A stretch of DNA of 18,884 bases from an uncultured Candidatus Nemicrothrix sp. (lineage in GTDB: Bacteria > Actinomycetota > Acidimicrobiia > Acidimicrobiales > Acidimicrobilacustridaceae), in NCBI GenBank assembly GCA_903827085.1, contig CAIKHC010000085.1, positions 1 through 18,884 on the forward strand. Reading direction: 5' to 3'. Of this stretch, positions 1 to 7,329 are shown piece by piece. The first letter of the stretch is position 1; every line of letters begins with the position of its first letter. Under the pieces are notes generated by a model. The model saw nothing but the letters and a program-made list of their open reading frames with translations, was not told the DNA's origin and did not search any database. The position numbers and the translations under genes are program-made.

Positions 1-292
1 CTGGAAGCCGGTGGGCGACGATGCTTGGGAATTCACGCTCCGCCGCGGTGTGCGCTTTCACAATGGATCGGACTTTACCGCCGAAGATGTGGCCTTCACG
101 CTGGAACGCATTCCGCAGGTGGTGAATAGCCCCGGGTCCTTCCGCACCTACACGCAAGCGATCACGGGCGTTGAGATCATTGATTCCCACACCTTACGCT
201 TCCGTACCAATGGCCCGGCGCCATTGCTGCCGACCGATCTGGCGCAAGTGCCCATGCTGGACCGTGAAACGCACCAAGGTGCGACGACCGAG
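1..292 (+). pseudogene. Fragment of ABC transporter peptide-binding protein (SBP_bac_5), truncated at both ends
   Basis: The frame beginning at base 2 reads as an internal piece of a family 5 extracellular solute-binding protein, the periplasmic or lipoprotein receptor of peptide/nickel-type ABC importers. Visible family signatures are WKPVGDDAWEFTLRRGVRFH, NGSDFTAEDVAFTLERI, a VEIIDSHTLRF strand and the QGATTE stretch near base 290. After GATTE the family normally continues with a D-F-N-S-G-K and GTGPY segment. Here the similarity stops and the frame becomes the antisense of an OB-fold gene until a stop at 526. The 5' end lies outside the window, and the 3' end is lost at about 281-292. Arginine codons are six CGC and two CGT with no CGA, and leucine is mostly CTG, unlike the CGA/CTC/CTT-rich genes to the right. 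The family call is solid. Whether this DNA belongs to the same genome is doubtful. Confidence 0.7.
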
Positions 293-538
293 GAAGACCA
301 CGGTGATGCCGCCCGTTTCGTCGGCAAGCGTGAGTTCGAGGCTCGCAACCTGATCGGCCCATGGTTGCACCCGAAGCGCTTTGACTCGGCCCGCAACCTT
401 GACCTTCTCGCGCCACTTCACATCGGCAATCGGCACAACGCCAGTAAGGGAACGAGTCCCAAGGTCAGCGAACTGCTTTCCGGTCTGATCAATGCGCTCT
501 TTTTCGAGACGCTTTGCACTACCTGAGAAAATCCCCAT
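281..538 (-). CDS. OB-fold nucleic-acid-binding protein, 3'-truncated
   Basis: A small OB-fold protein of the kind found beside APC permease and TrkA-type genes in actinobacteria. The start MGIFSGSAKRLEK, a central VAGRVKALRVQP strand and the segment LADETGGITVVFLGRR (about residues 71-86) match that family. Homologues continue for roughly 30 more residues, giving a second glycine-rich strand and a closing NP-Y/L motif. Here the frame instead runs into antisense of the SBP fragment and stops at 194 without those features, so I end the supported part at 281. The ATG at 538 lies one base after the permease stop codon (TGA, 542-540), so the two are translationally coupled, with the permease upstream. 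Nucleic-acid binding is inferred from the fold only, and no in vivo role is visible. Confidence 0.65.
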
Positions 539-539
539 C

Positions 540-2561
540 TCAGTGACGAATCCCTGTTGTGCCCGACATCGATCCGGTCTCGACCTTATGGATGCGTTGG
601 CCCTTCGACGTTCTCGTCAAGTGGTACGGAACAAAGGTCACGTTTGCGTGCGGGACGTCGGCAAGCGCTTTGGCAATGCCGTCGGCAGTGTGGTCATGAA
701 GGAATCGATGCCATGCCGAGCGGTACTCGCGACGGGGGATGAGGACCGTCACTTCGGTGTCACCATCGGCAGCGAGTTCGGACACAACCTCAAGGACGGT
801 TCGGTTGATTCTTCGATCGGGACATTCGCGCACATCGAGAGAAATTTGTTTGAGTGGCAAATTGCTCCACTCTCTTGAGAGCTCTTGAGCCTTTTGTTCG
901 TCGACAGCGATATGAACTGCATCAAGTCGATCTGGATTCAGTGCGCGGGCGTACTGAATTGCACGAGCAGAAGTGCGATCAATTTTGTCGATGAGTACAA
1001 CGACGGCATGACGCTTGAGGACGGGGGCGGTGGCAGCAAGGGTCGCGTCTTCTGCGAGTTCGGCCTTTTCTGCTTCGTATTGGTGATTCAGACGGACAAC
1101 GACCCACACGAAGATTGGGATCATTAAAAGAATGACCCACGCGCCGTCGAGGAATTTTGTCGCACTGATGACCACCGTCACGACAGCAGTCACAACTGCG
1201 CCGATGCCGTTAATCAAGAGCCCGGTCTTCCATCCTTGTTCCTTCAAGCGGATGTGGTGACGGGCCATGCCGGCCTGGGACAAGGTGAAACTGAGGAATA
1301 CACCGATTGCGTAAAGCGGAATGAGACGACTCACATCGGCACCAAGAATGACGACGAGCACGGCAGCCATAACGGCAAGCGTCAAGATGCCATTGCTGTA
1401 GACGAGCCGATGACCGCGTTTGGTGAGCTGTCGCGGCAAGAAGGAGTCTTCCGCTTGAAAGCTGGCGAGACGAGGGAAGTCGGCAAAGCCGGTATTGGCG
1501 GCCATGATCAAGATGAACATCGTCGCGAACTGCGTAAAGACGAACATCAGTCGGCCAAGTCCAGAACTGCCGTACACGCCCTCGGCGATCTGGGCAATGA
1601 CGGTCTTGCCTGCCACAGGAATGGTGTGAAGTTCAGAAGCGAGCCATGAGATGCCAACGAACATGAGCCCGAGCATCGTTCCCATGATGACGAGCGTCTG
1701 TGCTGCGTTTTTCCACGATGGCTCACGGAAGGCGGGAACGCCATTGGAAATCGCCTCAACGCCGGTGACGGCCGCGCCACCCGATGCGAACGCGTGCAAG
1801 ACGAGGAACCAACCAACCGCGCTTACGCCAACGGCTTCGTGGGCTTGTTCTGGGTTCATCTCCTCGATGGAGATTTGATCAAGGCCTCCGCCAAAACCTG
1901 CCTTGTACAGCCCGTACCCGATCATGAGGGCCATGGCGACGACGAATGCGTAGGTCGGGACAGCAAAAATACGCCCTGATTCCTTCACGCCTCGAAGGTT
2001 GCCGAGCGCAACAATTGCGATGAAGAAGAGAGCGATGAAGATTCGGTAGGGATAGAGCTCAGAGAAAACGGAGTAGAGGGCAGCGGTTCCGGCCGACGCC
2101 GAAACGGCAACAACCAAGATGTAATCGGTAAGGAGAGAAACGCCGGCGACCTGGGCGGGAAGCACGCCAAGATTGTCCTTCGTGACGATGTAGGCGCCGC
2201 CTGCAGATGGATAGGCCTTGATCGTTTGCCGATAGCTCAGAACCAAGATGATCAACACGCCGATCATCGCGAAAGTGATTGGCATTACGAATTGAAACGC
2301 AACAAGGCCAATACCTGCGAGCAGCAAGGTATGGAGGATCTCTTCTGTTGCGTACGCCGCTGATGAAAGGTTGTCTGATGCAAAGACAGCGAGTGCAGTC
2401 GGTTTGCCGAGACGCTCGTGTTCGAGTTGGTCGGTGTTCAGCGGGCGACCAAGCAGCCGGTTTTTGAATCGAAAGGTCCGACTTTCAGGGATCGGTGTTC
2501 GAGAAGAAGGCGGCAGTGGTGCCGGGCCGCCGGCGGAGGGACTCGCAGTGGGAGTTGTCAT
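540..2561 (-). CDS. KimA-like APC-superfamily transporter (probable K+/H+ symporter)
   Basis: A 673-residue membrane transporter with a proline-rich N-terminal tail (1-30), about 12 hydrophobic segments (55-490) and a soluble C-terminal domain (515-650) resembling the UspA-like domain of KimA (YdaO), the high-affinity potassium importer of Bacillus. Shared signatures are ASDNLSSAAY (63-70), AYPSAGGAYIVTKDNLG, DYILVVAVSASAGT, AVTGVEAISN and IPLYAIGVF. D63, Y70, D146, T266, E269 and Y417 line up with residues I recall as lining the KimA potassium site. V150 replaces a threonine there. A paralogous family member lies near the TrkA genes in mycobacteria. The start at 2561 is preceded by AGGTGA six bases upstream (AGGTGAGTCATG). 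Amino-acid transport cannot be ruled out from sequence, but the KimA-type subfamily is favoured. Confidence 0.8.
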   Translation of the reverse strand: MTTPTASPSAGGPAPLPPSSRTPIPESRTFRFKNRLLGRPLNTDQLEHERLGKPTALAVFASDNLSSAAYATEEILHTLLLAGIGLVAFQFVMPITFAMIGVLIILVLSYRQTIKAYPSAGGAYIVTKDNLGVLPAQVAGVSLLTDYILVVAVSASAGTAALYSVFSELYPYRIFIALFFIAIVALGNLRGVKESGRIFAVPTYAFVVAMALMIGYGLYKAGFGGGLDQISIEEMNPEQAHEAVGVSAVGWFLVLHAFASGGAAVTGVEAISNGVPAFREPSWKNAAQTLVIMGTMLGLMFVGISWLASELHTIPVAGKTVIAQIAEGVYGSSGLGRLMFVFTQFATMFILIMAANTGFADFPRLASFQAEDSFLPRQLTKRGHRLVYSNGILTLAVMAAVLVVILGADVSRLIPLYAIGVFLSFTLSQAGMARHHIRLKEQGWKTGLLINGIGAVVTAVVTVVISATKFLDGAWVILLMIPIFVWVVVRLNHQYEAEKAELAEDATLAATAPVLKRHAVVVLIDKIDRTSARAIQYARALNPDRLDAVHIAVDEQKAQELSREWSNLPLKQISLDVRECPDRRINRTVLEVVSELAADGDTEVTVLIPRREYRSAWHRFLHDHTADGIAKALADVPHANVTFVPYHLTRTSKGQRIHKVETGSMSGTTGIRH

Positions 2562-2595
2562 GACTCACCTAGTTGACACCCGCAGGGCCACTGAA

Positions 2596-2650
2596 CGCAA
2601 TCACCCGTGAGCCGAATCACATTTCGGAAACCTGAACAGGTGCGATTGCG
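2596..2650 (-). promoter_or_regulatory. Possible structured 5' leader of the kimA-like gene
   Basis: Read on the minus strand, CGCAATC and GATTGCG form a 7-bp closing helix. It encloses ACCT-GTTC-AGGT (2630-2641) and CCGAA-ATGTGA-TTCGG (2612-2627), giving a three-way-junction shape that ends 35 bases before the start codon. I do not recognise it as a known riboswitch, and the hallmark strings of the ydaO (c-di-AMP) class are absent. It could be chance or an operator. Confidence 0.25.
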
Positions 2651-2730
2651 GGTGACGCCAAAGGCGGGTGCGGCCGATAACGGGTTAGGGAGGTGTCGGC
2701 CGAGCGGGTGGCTAGCCTTCAGCCCTCACC

Positions 2731-2751
2731 CCCGGCACGCTCTGTGCCGGG
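2731..2751 (+). promoter_or_regulatory. Perfect 8-bp hairpin just upstream of mfd
   Basis: CCCGGCAC, a 5-base loop GCTCT, then GTGCCGGG, ending 24 bases before the mfd start. If transcription begins after the TAGCCT hexamer (2713-2718), this hairpin would be in the short mfd leader. No T-run follows, so it is not a typical intrinsic terminator. Its function is unknown. Confidence 0.35.
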
Positions 2752-2775
2752 CATACGCGCGTGTCCTGAGGTCCC

Positions 2776-5700
2776 ATGGCTCTGTCCGATCTGATCCCGA
2801 TGATGGCCGATGAGCCCGCGCTCGTCTCGATCCTGGGACGTCGTGAAGGTTCCATCGTCATCCCGGAACCAGCCCGAGCCATCACGATTTCTTCACTGGT
2901 TGAACGGGCTGAGCGTCGACCAGTGGTGGTTGGTGTGCCAACGACCGCCGAAGCCGAGCGTCTCGTGCATGACCTCGCGGCGTTCCTGGGCCCGAATGAG
3001 GTCGAGTTGTTTCCCGCTTGGGAAACACTTCCGTTCGAACGAGTGAGTCCTGCGATCGACACGATGGGCCGGCGCTCACGAGTGCTGTGGCGACTGCACG
3101 AACCCGAACGGGCCCCGGCAGTGATCGTGGCGCCGGTTCGGGCGCTGGTTCAGCGGCTTGGGCCTCATGTTGGTGAAATCGAACCGATCACAATTGGTGT
3201 TGGTGACGTTGCTGATCCAGTCGAACTGATCGAACGACTCGTCCGATTCGGATATCGCCGAGAGGTACAGGTTGAGCACCGCGGTGAAGTTGCAGTCCGA
3301 GGTTCGATTGTCGATATCTATCCGAGTACTGCCGATGTTCCGGTGCGAATCGATCTTTGGGGCGATGAAGTTGATCGCCTCACCGAGTTTTCGATTGCCG
3401 ACCAGCGAGCAACCGTTTCGGTTGCCGAAGTAACAATTTTCCCTTGTCGCGAACTCCTTCCCACTGAGGAAGTGCGTGAGCGTGCAGCAGTCCTTGTCGG
3501 CACGCAGCCTTGGGGGCGGGAGCAGTGGGAGCGACTTTCTGAGGGCCAGATGTTCGATGGCATGGAGAGTTGGTTGCCATGGTTGGTCGATGACGATGCG
3601 GATGATCCAGATGTTCTTTTCGATCTGCTCCGAGACGACGCGCAAATTCTGCTGATCGAACCGCGACGCATGCGCGATCGCGCTGGCGACATCCTCGCTG
3701 AAGAACAAGACCTCGAGCAGTCGCTCTCACGAACATGGGGGGCCGAAGGTTCCTTCCCTCAACTTCATGTTCCGTTCGAACGACTTCTTGGCCGCACAAG
3801 AGCACCAATGTGGACAGTGCTCGATATCCCCGATGCGCCCAGCACGCCAGTCGTCGGAGCATCGGGTTGGGATCCCGTTGTCGGCGATGGAAACCTCCTC
3901 GTCGAACAATTGCGCTCGATGCTTGCTGATGGTGCAACGGTTGTTGTGGCTGCTGATGGAACCGGTTCAGCCGATCGGTTAGTGGCATTGCTCGGCGATC
4001 AAGGCCTTCACCTTTCATTCGATGAACGCGGACGCGAAGACCTTTCGACACCGGGCGGACATGTCGTCGTTGCGCCACTCGAGCGCGGAGTTCGGTTGCC
4101 GCAGATCGGTCTTGCACTTCTCGCTGAATCCGATATCACGGGGCGTCGTCGCGCTCATCGCCGTGCACGACCGCGTAAGGCAGTGGCTCAAGGGCATTTC
4201 GACGACCTCGCGCCTGGCGACTTTGTCGTTCACTATCAGCATGGTGTTGGCCGATATGGCGGAATGGTCAAGCGCGCAATCGGTGGAGTTGAGCGCGACT
4301 ATCTCCTTCTTGAATACCGCGGTGACGACCGTCTTTATGTTCCAAGCGATCAAGTTGATGCGGTGCGGCCCTTCACGGGGAGCGATTCGCCCAGCCTGAG
4401 TCGTCTTGGCGGTGGCGAATGGCAAAAGAACAAAGCCCGAGTTCGTGAAGCGGTCACCGAGATCGCGCAGGAACTCGTGGTGCTGTACCAAAAGCGCATT
4501 CACGCACCCGGTCACGCGTTCGCTCCCGATACTCCCTGGCAGCACGAACTCGAAGAGTCCTTCCCCTACGAACCCACCCCCGATCAGAAGACTGCGATTG
4601 CGGACGTGAAGGCGGATATGGAGGCCGAGTCCCCGATGGATCGACTCGTTTGCGGCGATGTCGGTTTCGGAAAGACTGAAGTCGCAGTGCGAGCGGTTTT
4701 CAAGGCAGTGCAAGACGGCAAACAAGCAGCAGTGCTGGTGCCAACAACACTCCTTGCGCAACAGCATTTACAGACCTTTAGTGAACGATTCGCTGGTTAT
4801 CCCGTTCGAGTCGAAATGCTCAGCCGGTTCTTGACGAATGCGCAGGCCAAGAAGGTGATTGCCGATCTCGAAACCGGCGATGTCGATGTTGTGATTGGAA
4901 CGCACCGGCTCTTGGCAGATGGGTTGGCGTTCAAAGATCTCGGGCTCCTGGTTGTGGACGAAGAACAGCGATTCGGCGTTTCACATAAAGAGGCCATCAA
5001 GGGGCTCAAAGTTGGCGTCGATGTACTGACGCTTACGGCCACACCAATCCCGAGAACACTTGAGATGAGTCTCACGGGTATTCGCGATCTCACGTTATTG
5101 AACACGCCGCCGAGCGAACGTCAGCCGATTCTCACCTATGTCGGCGAGTACGACGAGCGCGCAGTGGCCGAATCGATTCGGCGTGAGTTGCTTCGTGAAG
5201 GGCAAGTCTTCTTTGTGCACAATCGCGTGCAGGACATCGAGCGCGTTGCGGCGCACCTTGGTGAGCTAGTACCCGAAGCGCGGATTGCTGTTGCGCATGG
5301 ACAGATGGACGAAGGAACGCTCGAGAAAGTTGTTCTCGATTTCTGGGAAGGCGAATTCGACGTACTCGTCTGCACCACCATCATCGAGTCAGGTATCGAT
5401 ATGCCCACGGTCAACACCTTGGTGGTTGATCGCGCTGACCTTCTTGGGCTTGGTCAACTCCATCAGTTACGTGGGCGCGTGGGGCGTTCGGGAAGCCGCG
5501 CGTATGCCTATTTGTTCTTTCCTCCGGATCGAGCACTTACCGAACAAGCTTTCGAGAGACTGCGCACGATCGGAGAAGCGACCGAACTCGGATCTGGTTT
5601 CCGCATCGCAATGCGCGACCTTGAAATTCGAGGAGCGGGCAATTTGCTTGGCAGCGGACAAAGTGGCCACATCTCGTCGGTCGGATACGACCTCTATTGC

Positions 5701-6213
5701 CAGATGGTCACCGAAGCGGTAGCCGAGTTGAAGGGCGAGCCGATTCCGGAACCGGCCGAAATCAAGCTTGAGCTTCCGGTCGATGCTTCGTTACCTGCGT
5801 CGTATGTCGAACGTGAAGACCTACGACTCGAGGCCTACCGGCGTCTTGCCGCGGTGATCTCGGCTGCTGAAGTTGCCGATATTCGGGCCGAGTGGGAAGA
5901 CCGCTTCGGACCGGTGCCTGAAGATGCCGAAGCGCTCCTTGAGGTTGCCCGGCTTCGGGCGGAGTGCGTTCGAACCGGGGTTACCGACGTCACCGTGACC
6001 AAGGGGCCAGGATTTGGCGGTCCAAAGTTTGTTGCCCGGATCTCACCGTTAGCTCTTCGGACTTCTGCCACGATCCGGCTTGATCGCCTCTACAAAGGGT
6101 CGGTGTACAAGGCCGAGCCGCAGCAGCTGCAGCTTCACCTGAACTCGGCAGGGTCGATCATCGACGACCTCGTCTCGGCGCTGGCCGATCTCGTCCCTGA
6201 GGACGAGGGCTGA
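2776..6213 (+). CDS. mfd: Transcription-repair coupling factor Mfd
   Basis: Full-length Mfd (1145 residues), the ATP-driven translocase that removes RNA polymerase stalled at DNA lesions and recruits UvrA. Domains in order are a UvrB-like, ATPase-dead N-terminal module (about 1-380, with RGEVAVRGSIVDIYPS), an RNA-polymerase-interacting CarD-like domain (about 470-540, FVVHYQHGVGRYGG), and the RecG-like helicase core. The core has Walker A GDVGFGKT (627-634), the DEEQ box (728-731), TATPIPR from 754 and HQLRGRVGRS from 896. A C-terminal autoinhibitory domain follows to the end. Catalytic lysine K633 and the DE pair are intact. The ATG at 2776 gives the expected family N-terminus MALSDLIPMM, and only a weak CCTGAGG sits upstream. 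It heads a long same-strand run of housekeeping genes. A large antisense frame inside it is a codon shadow. Confidence 0.97.
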   Translation: MALSDLIPMMADEPALVSILGRREGSIVIPEPARAITISSLVERAERRPVVVGVPTTAEAERLVHDLAAFLGPNEVELFPAWETLPFERVSPAIDTMGRRSRVLWRLHEPERAPAVIVAPVRALVQRLGPHVGEIEPITIGVGDVADPVELIERLVRFGYRREVQVEHRGEVAVRGSIVDIYPSTADVPVRIDLWGDEVDRLTEFSIADQRATVSVAEVTIFPCRELLPTEEVRERAAVLVGTQPWGREQWERLSEGQMFDGMESWLPWLVDDDADDPDVLFDLLRDDAQILLIEPRRMRDRAGDILAEEQDLEQSLSRTWGAEGSFPQLHVPFERLLGRTRAPMWTVLDIPDAPSTPVVGASGWDPVVGDGNLLVEQLRSMLADGATVVVAADGTGSADRLVALLGDQGLHLSFDERGREDLSTPGGHVVVAPLERGVRLPQIGLALLAESDITGRRRAHRRARPRKAVAQGHFDDLAPGDFVVHYQHGVGRYGGMVKRAIGGVERDYLLLEYRGDDRLYVPSDQVDAVRPFTGSDSPSLSRLGGGEWQKNKARVREAVTEIAQELVVLYQKRIHAPGHAFAPDTPWQHELEESFPYEPTPDQKTAIADVKADMEAESPMDRLVCGDVGFGKTEVAVRAVFKAVQDGKQAAVLVPTTLLAQQHLQTFSERFAGYPVRVEMLSRFLTNAQAKKVIADLETGDVDVVIGTHRLLADGLAFKDLGLLVVDEEQRFGVSHKEAIKGLKVGVDVLTLTATPIPRTLEMSLTGIRDLTLLNTPPSERQPILTYVGEYDERAVAESIRRELLREGQVFFVHNRVQDIERVAAHLGELVPEARIAVAHGQMDEGTLEKVVLDFWEGEFDVLVCTTIIESGIDMPTVNTLVVDRADLLGLGQLHQLRGRVGRSGSRAYAYLFFPPDRALTEQAFERLRTIGEATELGSGFRIAMRDLEIRGAGNLLGSGQSGHISSVGYDLYCQMVTEAVAELKGEPIPEPAEIKLELPVDASLPASYVEREDLRLEAYRRLAAVISAAEVADIRAEWEDRFGPVPEDAEALLEVARLRAECVRTGVTDVTVTKGPGFGGPKFVARISPLALRTSATIRLDRLYKGSVYKAEPQQLQLHLNSAGSIIDDLVSALADLVPEDEG

Positions 6214-6226
6214 CTCTCAGGCCCTC
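6192..6226 (+). terminator. Tandem hairpins spanning the mfd stop codon
   Basis: Two adjacent stem-loops: CGTCC-CTGA-GGACG (6192-6205), and GAGGGCTGA-CTC-TCA(G)GCCCTC (6205-6226) with one bulged G, which includes the mfd stop. There is no downstream T-run and the next gene begins at 6243. This may be an attenuating or RNA-processing structure rather than a true terminator. Confidence 0.25.
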
Positions 6227-6242
6227 TGCTGGCTCCGTTAGT

Positions 6243-7316
6243 GTGAGCAACCTTGTGAAGACGACGCGAAATATCTCCATCACCGCCATCCTCCTCGCCC
6301 TCGTGCTTTCCCTCGTGGGTAGTTCATGTTCGGCGGTAAACCCGACCGCACTAACCGTGAATAGCTGGACACTTTCCGATTCGGAGTTCCAGTCACAGAT
6401 CGAAGCTTTTGCCGAGGTGTACTCGACCTCGGGCGGAGCCAGTGAGCTCAAGTCGACCGATGGCAACTCGTGGTCAACCTCCTACACGTCGGCATTCCTG
6501 AACGATCAGTTGAATCTTCAGTTGGCTCAAGTTGGCGTCGCTGAGCGCGGTCTCACCGTGACTGATGCAGATCGAGCGAGTGCACGGGCGCTGCTCGAGG
6601 AGAACTTCACCAACGGCTCTGGCACCTCAGTGTTCAATAGTCTCCCGGCGAGCTATCAGCAGACGCTTATTGATGGTGTGGCAGCTCAGACCGTGCTCGG
6701 AGCGGCAATTGTTGCTGAGGCTCAAACCGACGAGGGTCTTCGCAATCTGTACGAGGCAACCAAGGATCAGTACCAAGAAGATCTCGTGTGCGCGAGCCAC
6801 ATCCTTGTACTCGCAGGTTCGGGTTCGGGTAACGCAGTTCCGACCGATGCTCAGTACGCAACCGCCCTGACGTCAATCAAGGACATTCAGTCGCAGATCA
6901 AGGGAACATCGAACTTCGCCCAGATCGCTGCAGCGAAGTCGCAGGACTCGGGATCAGCGACCTCAGGTGGCGCTCTTCCGTGCAGTCCGAAGGGTTCCTA
7001 TGTGACGGAATTCGATAACGCGGCATGGACGCAGCCAGTTGGGGTTGTGGGTGAGCCAGTGAAGACCAAGTTTGGCTATCACCTTGTTCTCGTAACGGCT
7101 CGTGGCAAGTTGACGTTTGAACAACTGAAAGATTCGCTGAAGCAGTCCGTTGTTGACAATGCCGACGCGATTGTCGGCGCCGAACTCATGCGTATCGCCT
7201 CAACGGCAAGCGTGTCGGTGAACCTTCGGTACGGTCAGTTCGACGCAGCGACAGCGAAGATCATTGCTCCCTCAGGCGCCACCTCGACCTCGGTCGCCGG
7301 ACTTCCGTTGCAGTGA
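6243..7316 (+). CDS. Secreted parvulin-type peptidyl-prolyl isomerase lipoprotein (SurA/PrsA-like)
   Basis: 357 residues. A signal peptide (about 1-29: TTRN, a hydrophobic core ITAILLALVLSLV, then GSSC) suggests lipidation at C29, although glycine at lipobox -3 is not ideal. Residues 35-175 resemble a SurA N-terminal chaperone domain. Residues 180-290 form a parvulin rotamase domain: ASHILV, SGGALP-SPKG, EFDNAAW, GEPVKTKFGYHLVLV. It probably assists folding of exported proteins outside the membrane. C183 and C247 sit just before ASHILV and within the segment usually read as LG-F-KG, so a disulfide is possible. The start is GTG 6243, 29 bases after mfd; no Shine-Dalgarno is seen. GTG 6255 is an alternative that keeps the signal peptide. 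A gene of this kind between mfd and mazG recurs in actinobacteria. Confidence 0.85.
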   Translation: MSNLVKTTRNISITAILLALVLSLVGSSCSAVNPTALTVNSWTLSDSEFQSQIEAFAEVYSTSGGASELKSTDGNSWSTSYTSAFLNDQLNLQLAQVGVAERGLTVTDADRASARALLEENFTNGSGTSVFNSLPASYQQTLIDGVAAQTVLGAAIVAEAQTDEGLRNLYEATKDQYQEDLVCASHILVLAGSGSGNAVPTDAQYATALTSIKDIQSQIKGTSNFAQIAAAKSQDSGSATSGGALPCSPKGSYVTEFDNAAWTQPVGVVGEPVKTKFGYHLVLVTARGKLTFEQLKDSLKQSVVDNADAIVGAELMRIASTASVSVNLRYGQFDAATAKIIAPSGATSTSVAGLPLQ

Positions 7317-7329
7317 TCTGCACTCGCCG

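Larger units (their letters stand above)
2562..2775. promoter_or_regulatory. Divergent intergenic region between kimA-like gene and mfd
   Basis: This is the only long spacer in the window and must hold the promoters of two diverging units. No gene is supported in it. It contains several inverted repeats. CGCAATC (2596-2602) pairs with GATTGCG (2644-2650), enclosing two small hairpins. CGGCCGA (2671-2677) pairs with TCGGCCG (2696-2702). CCCGGCAC (2731-2738) pairs with GTGCCGGG (2744-2751). A hexamer TAGCCT (2713-2718) fits the actinobacterial -10 form TANNNT reading toward mfd, without a clear -35. The promoter assignments are weak, but the inverted repeats are exact. Confidence 0.5.

Noticed and set aside
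11..526. A single 171-residue + strand ORF
   Set aside because: Its first part is SBP_bac_5 but its second part is the antisense of the OB-fold gene; it is a junction artefact, not one protein.
2562..2775. c-di-AMP (ydaO-type) riboswitch before the KimA-like gene
   Set aside because: The conserved strings of that class were looked for on the minus strand and not found; only generic hairpins are present.
4015..4767. 250-residue minus-strand ORF inside mfd
   Set aside because: Antisense shadow of the mfd helicase core; no recognisable domain and the sense strand is fully explained.
7264..7329. Earlier start for mazG overlapping the parvulin gene
   Set aside because: The added residues are Pro/Arg/Ser-rich out-of-frame translation of the parvulin tail; the methylase-like domain begins right after ATG 7330/7333.
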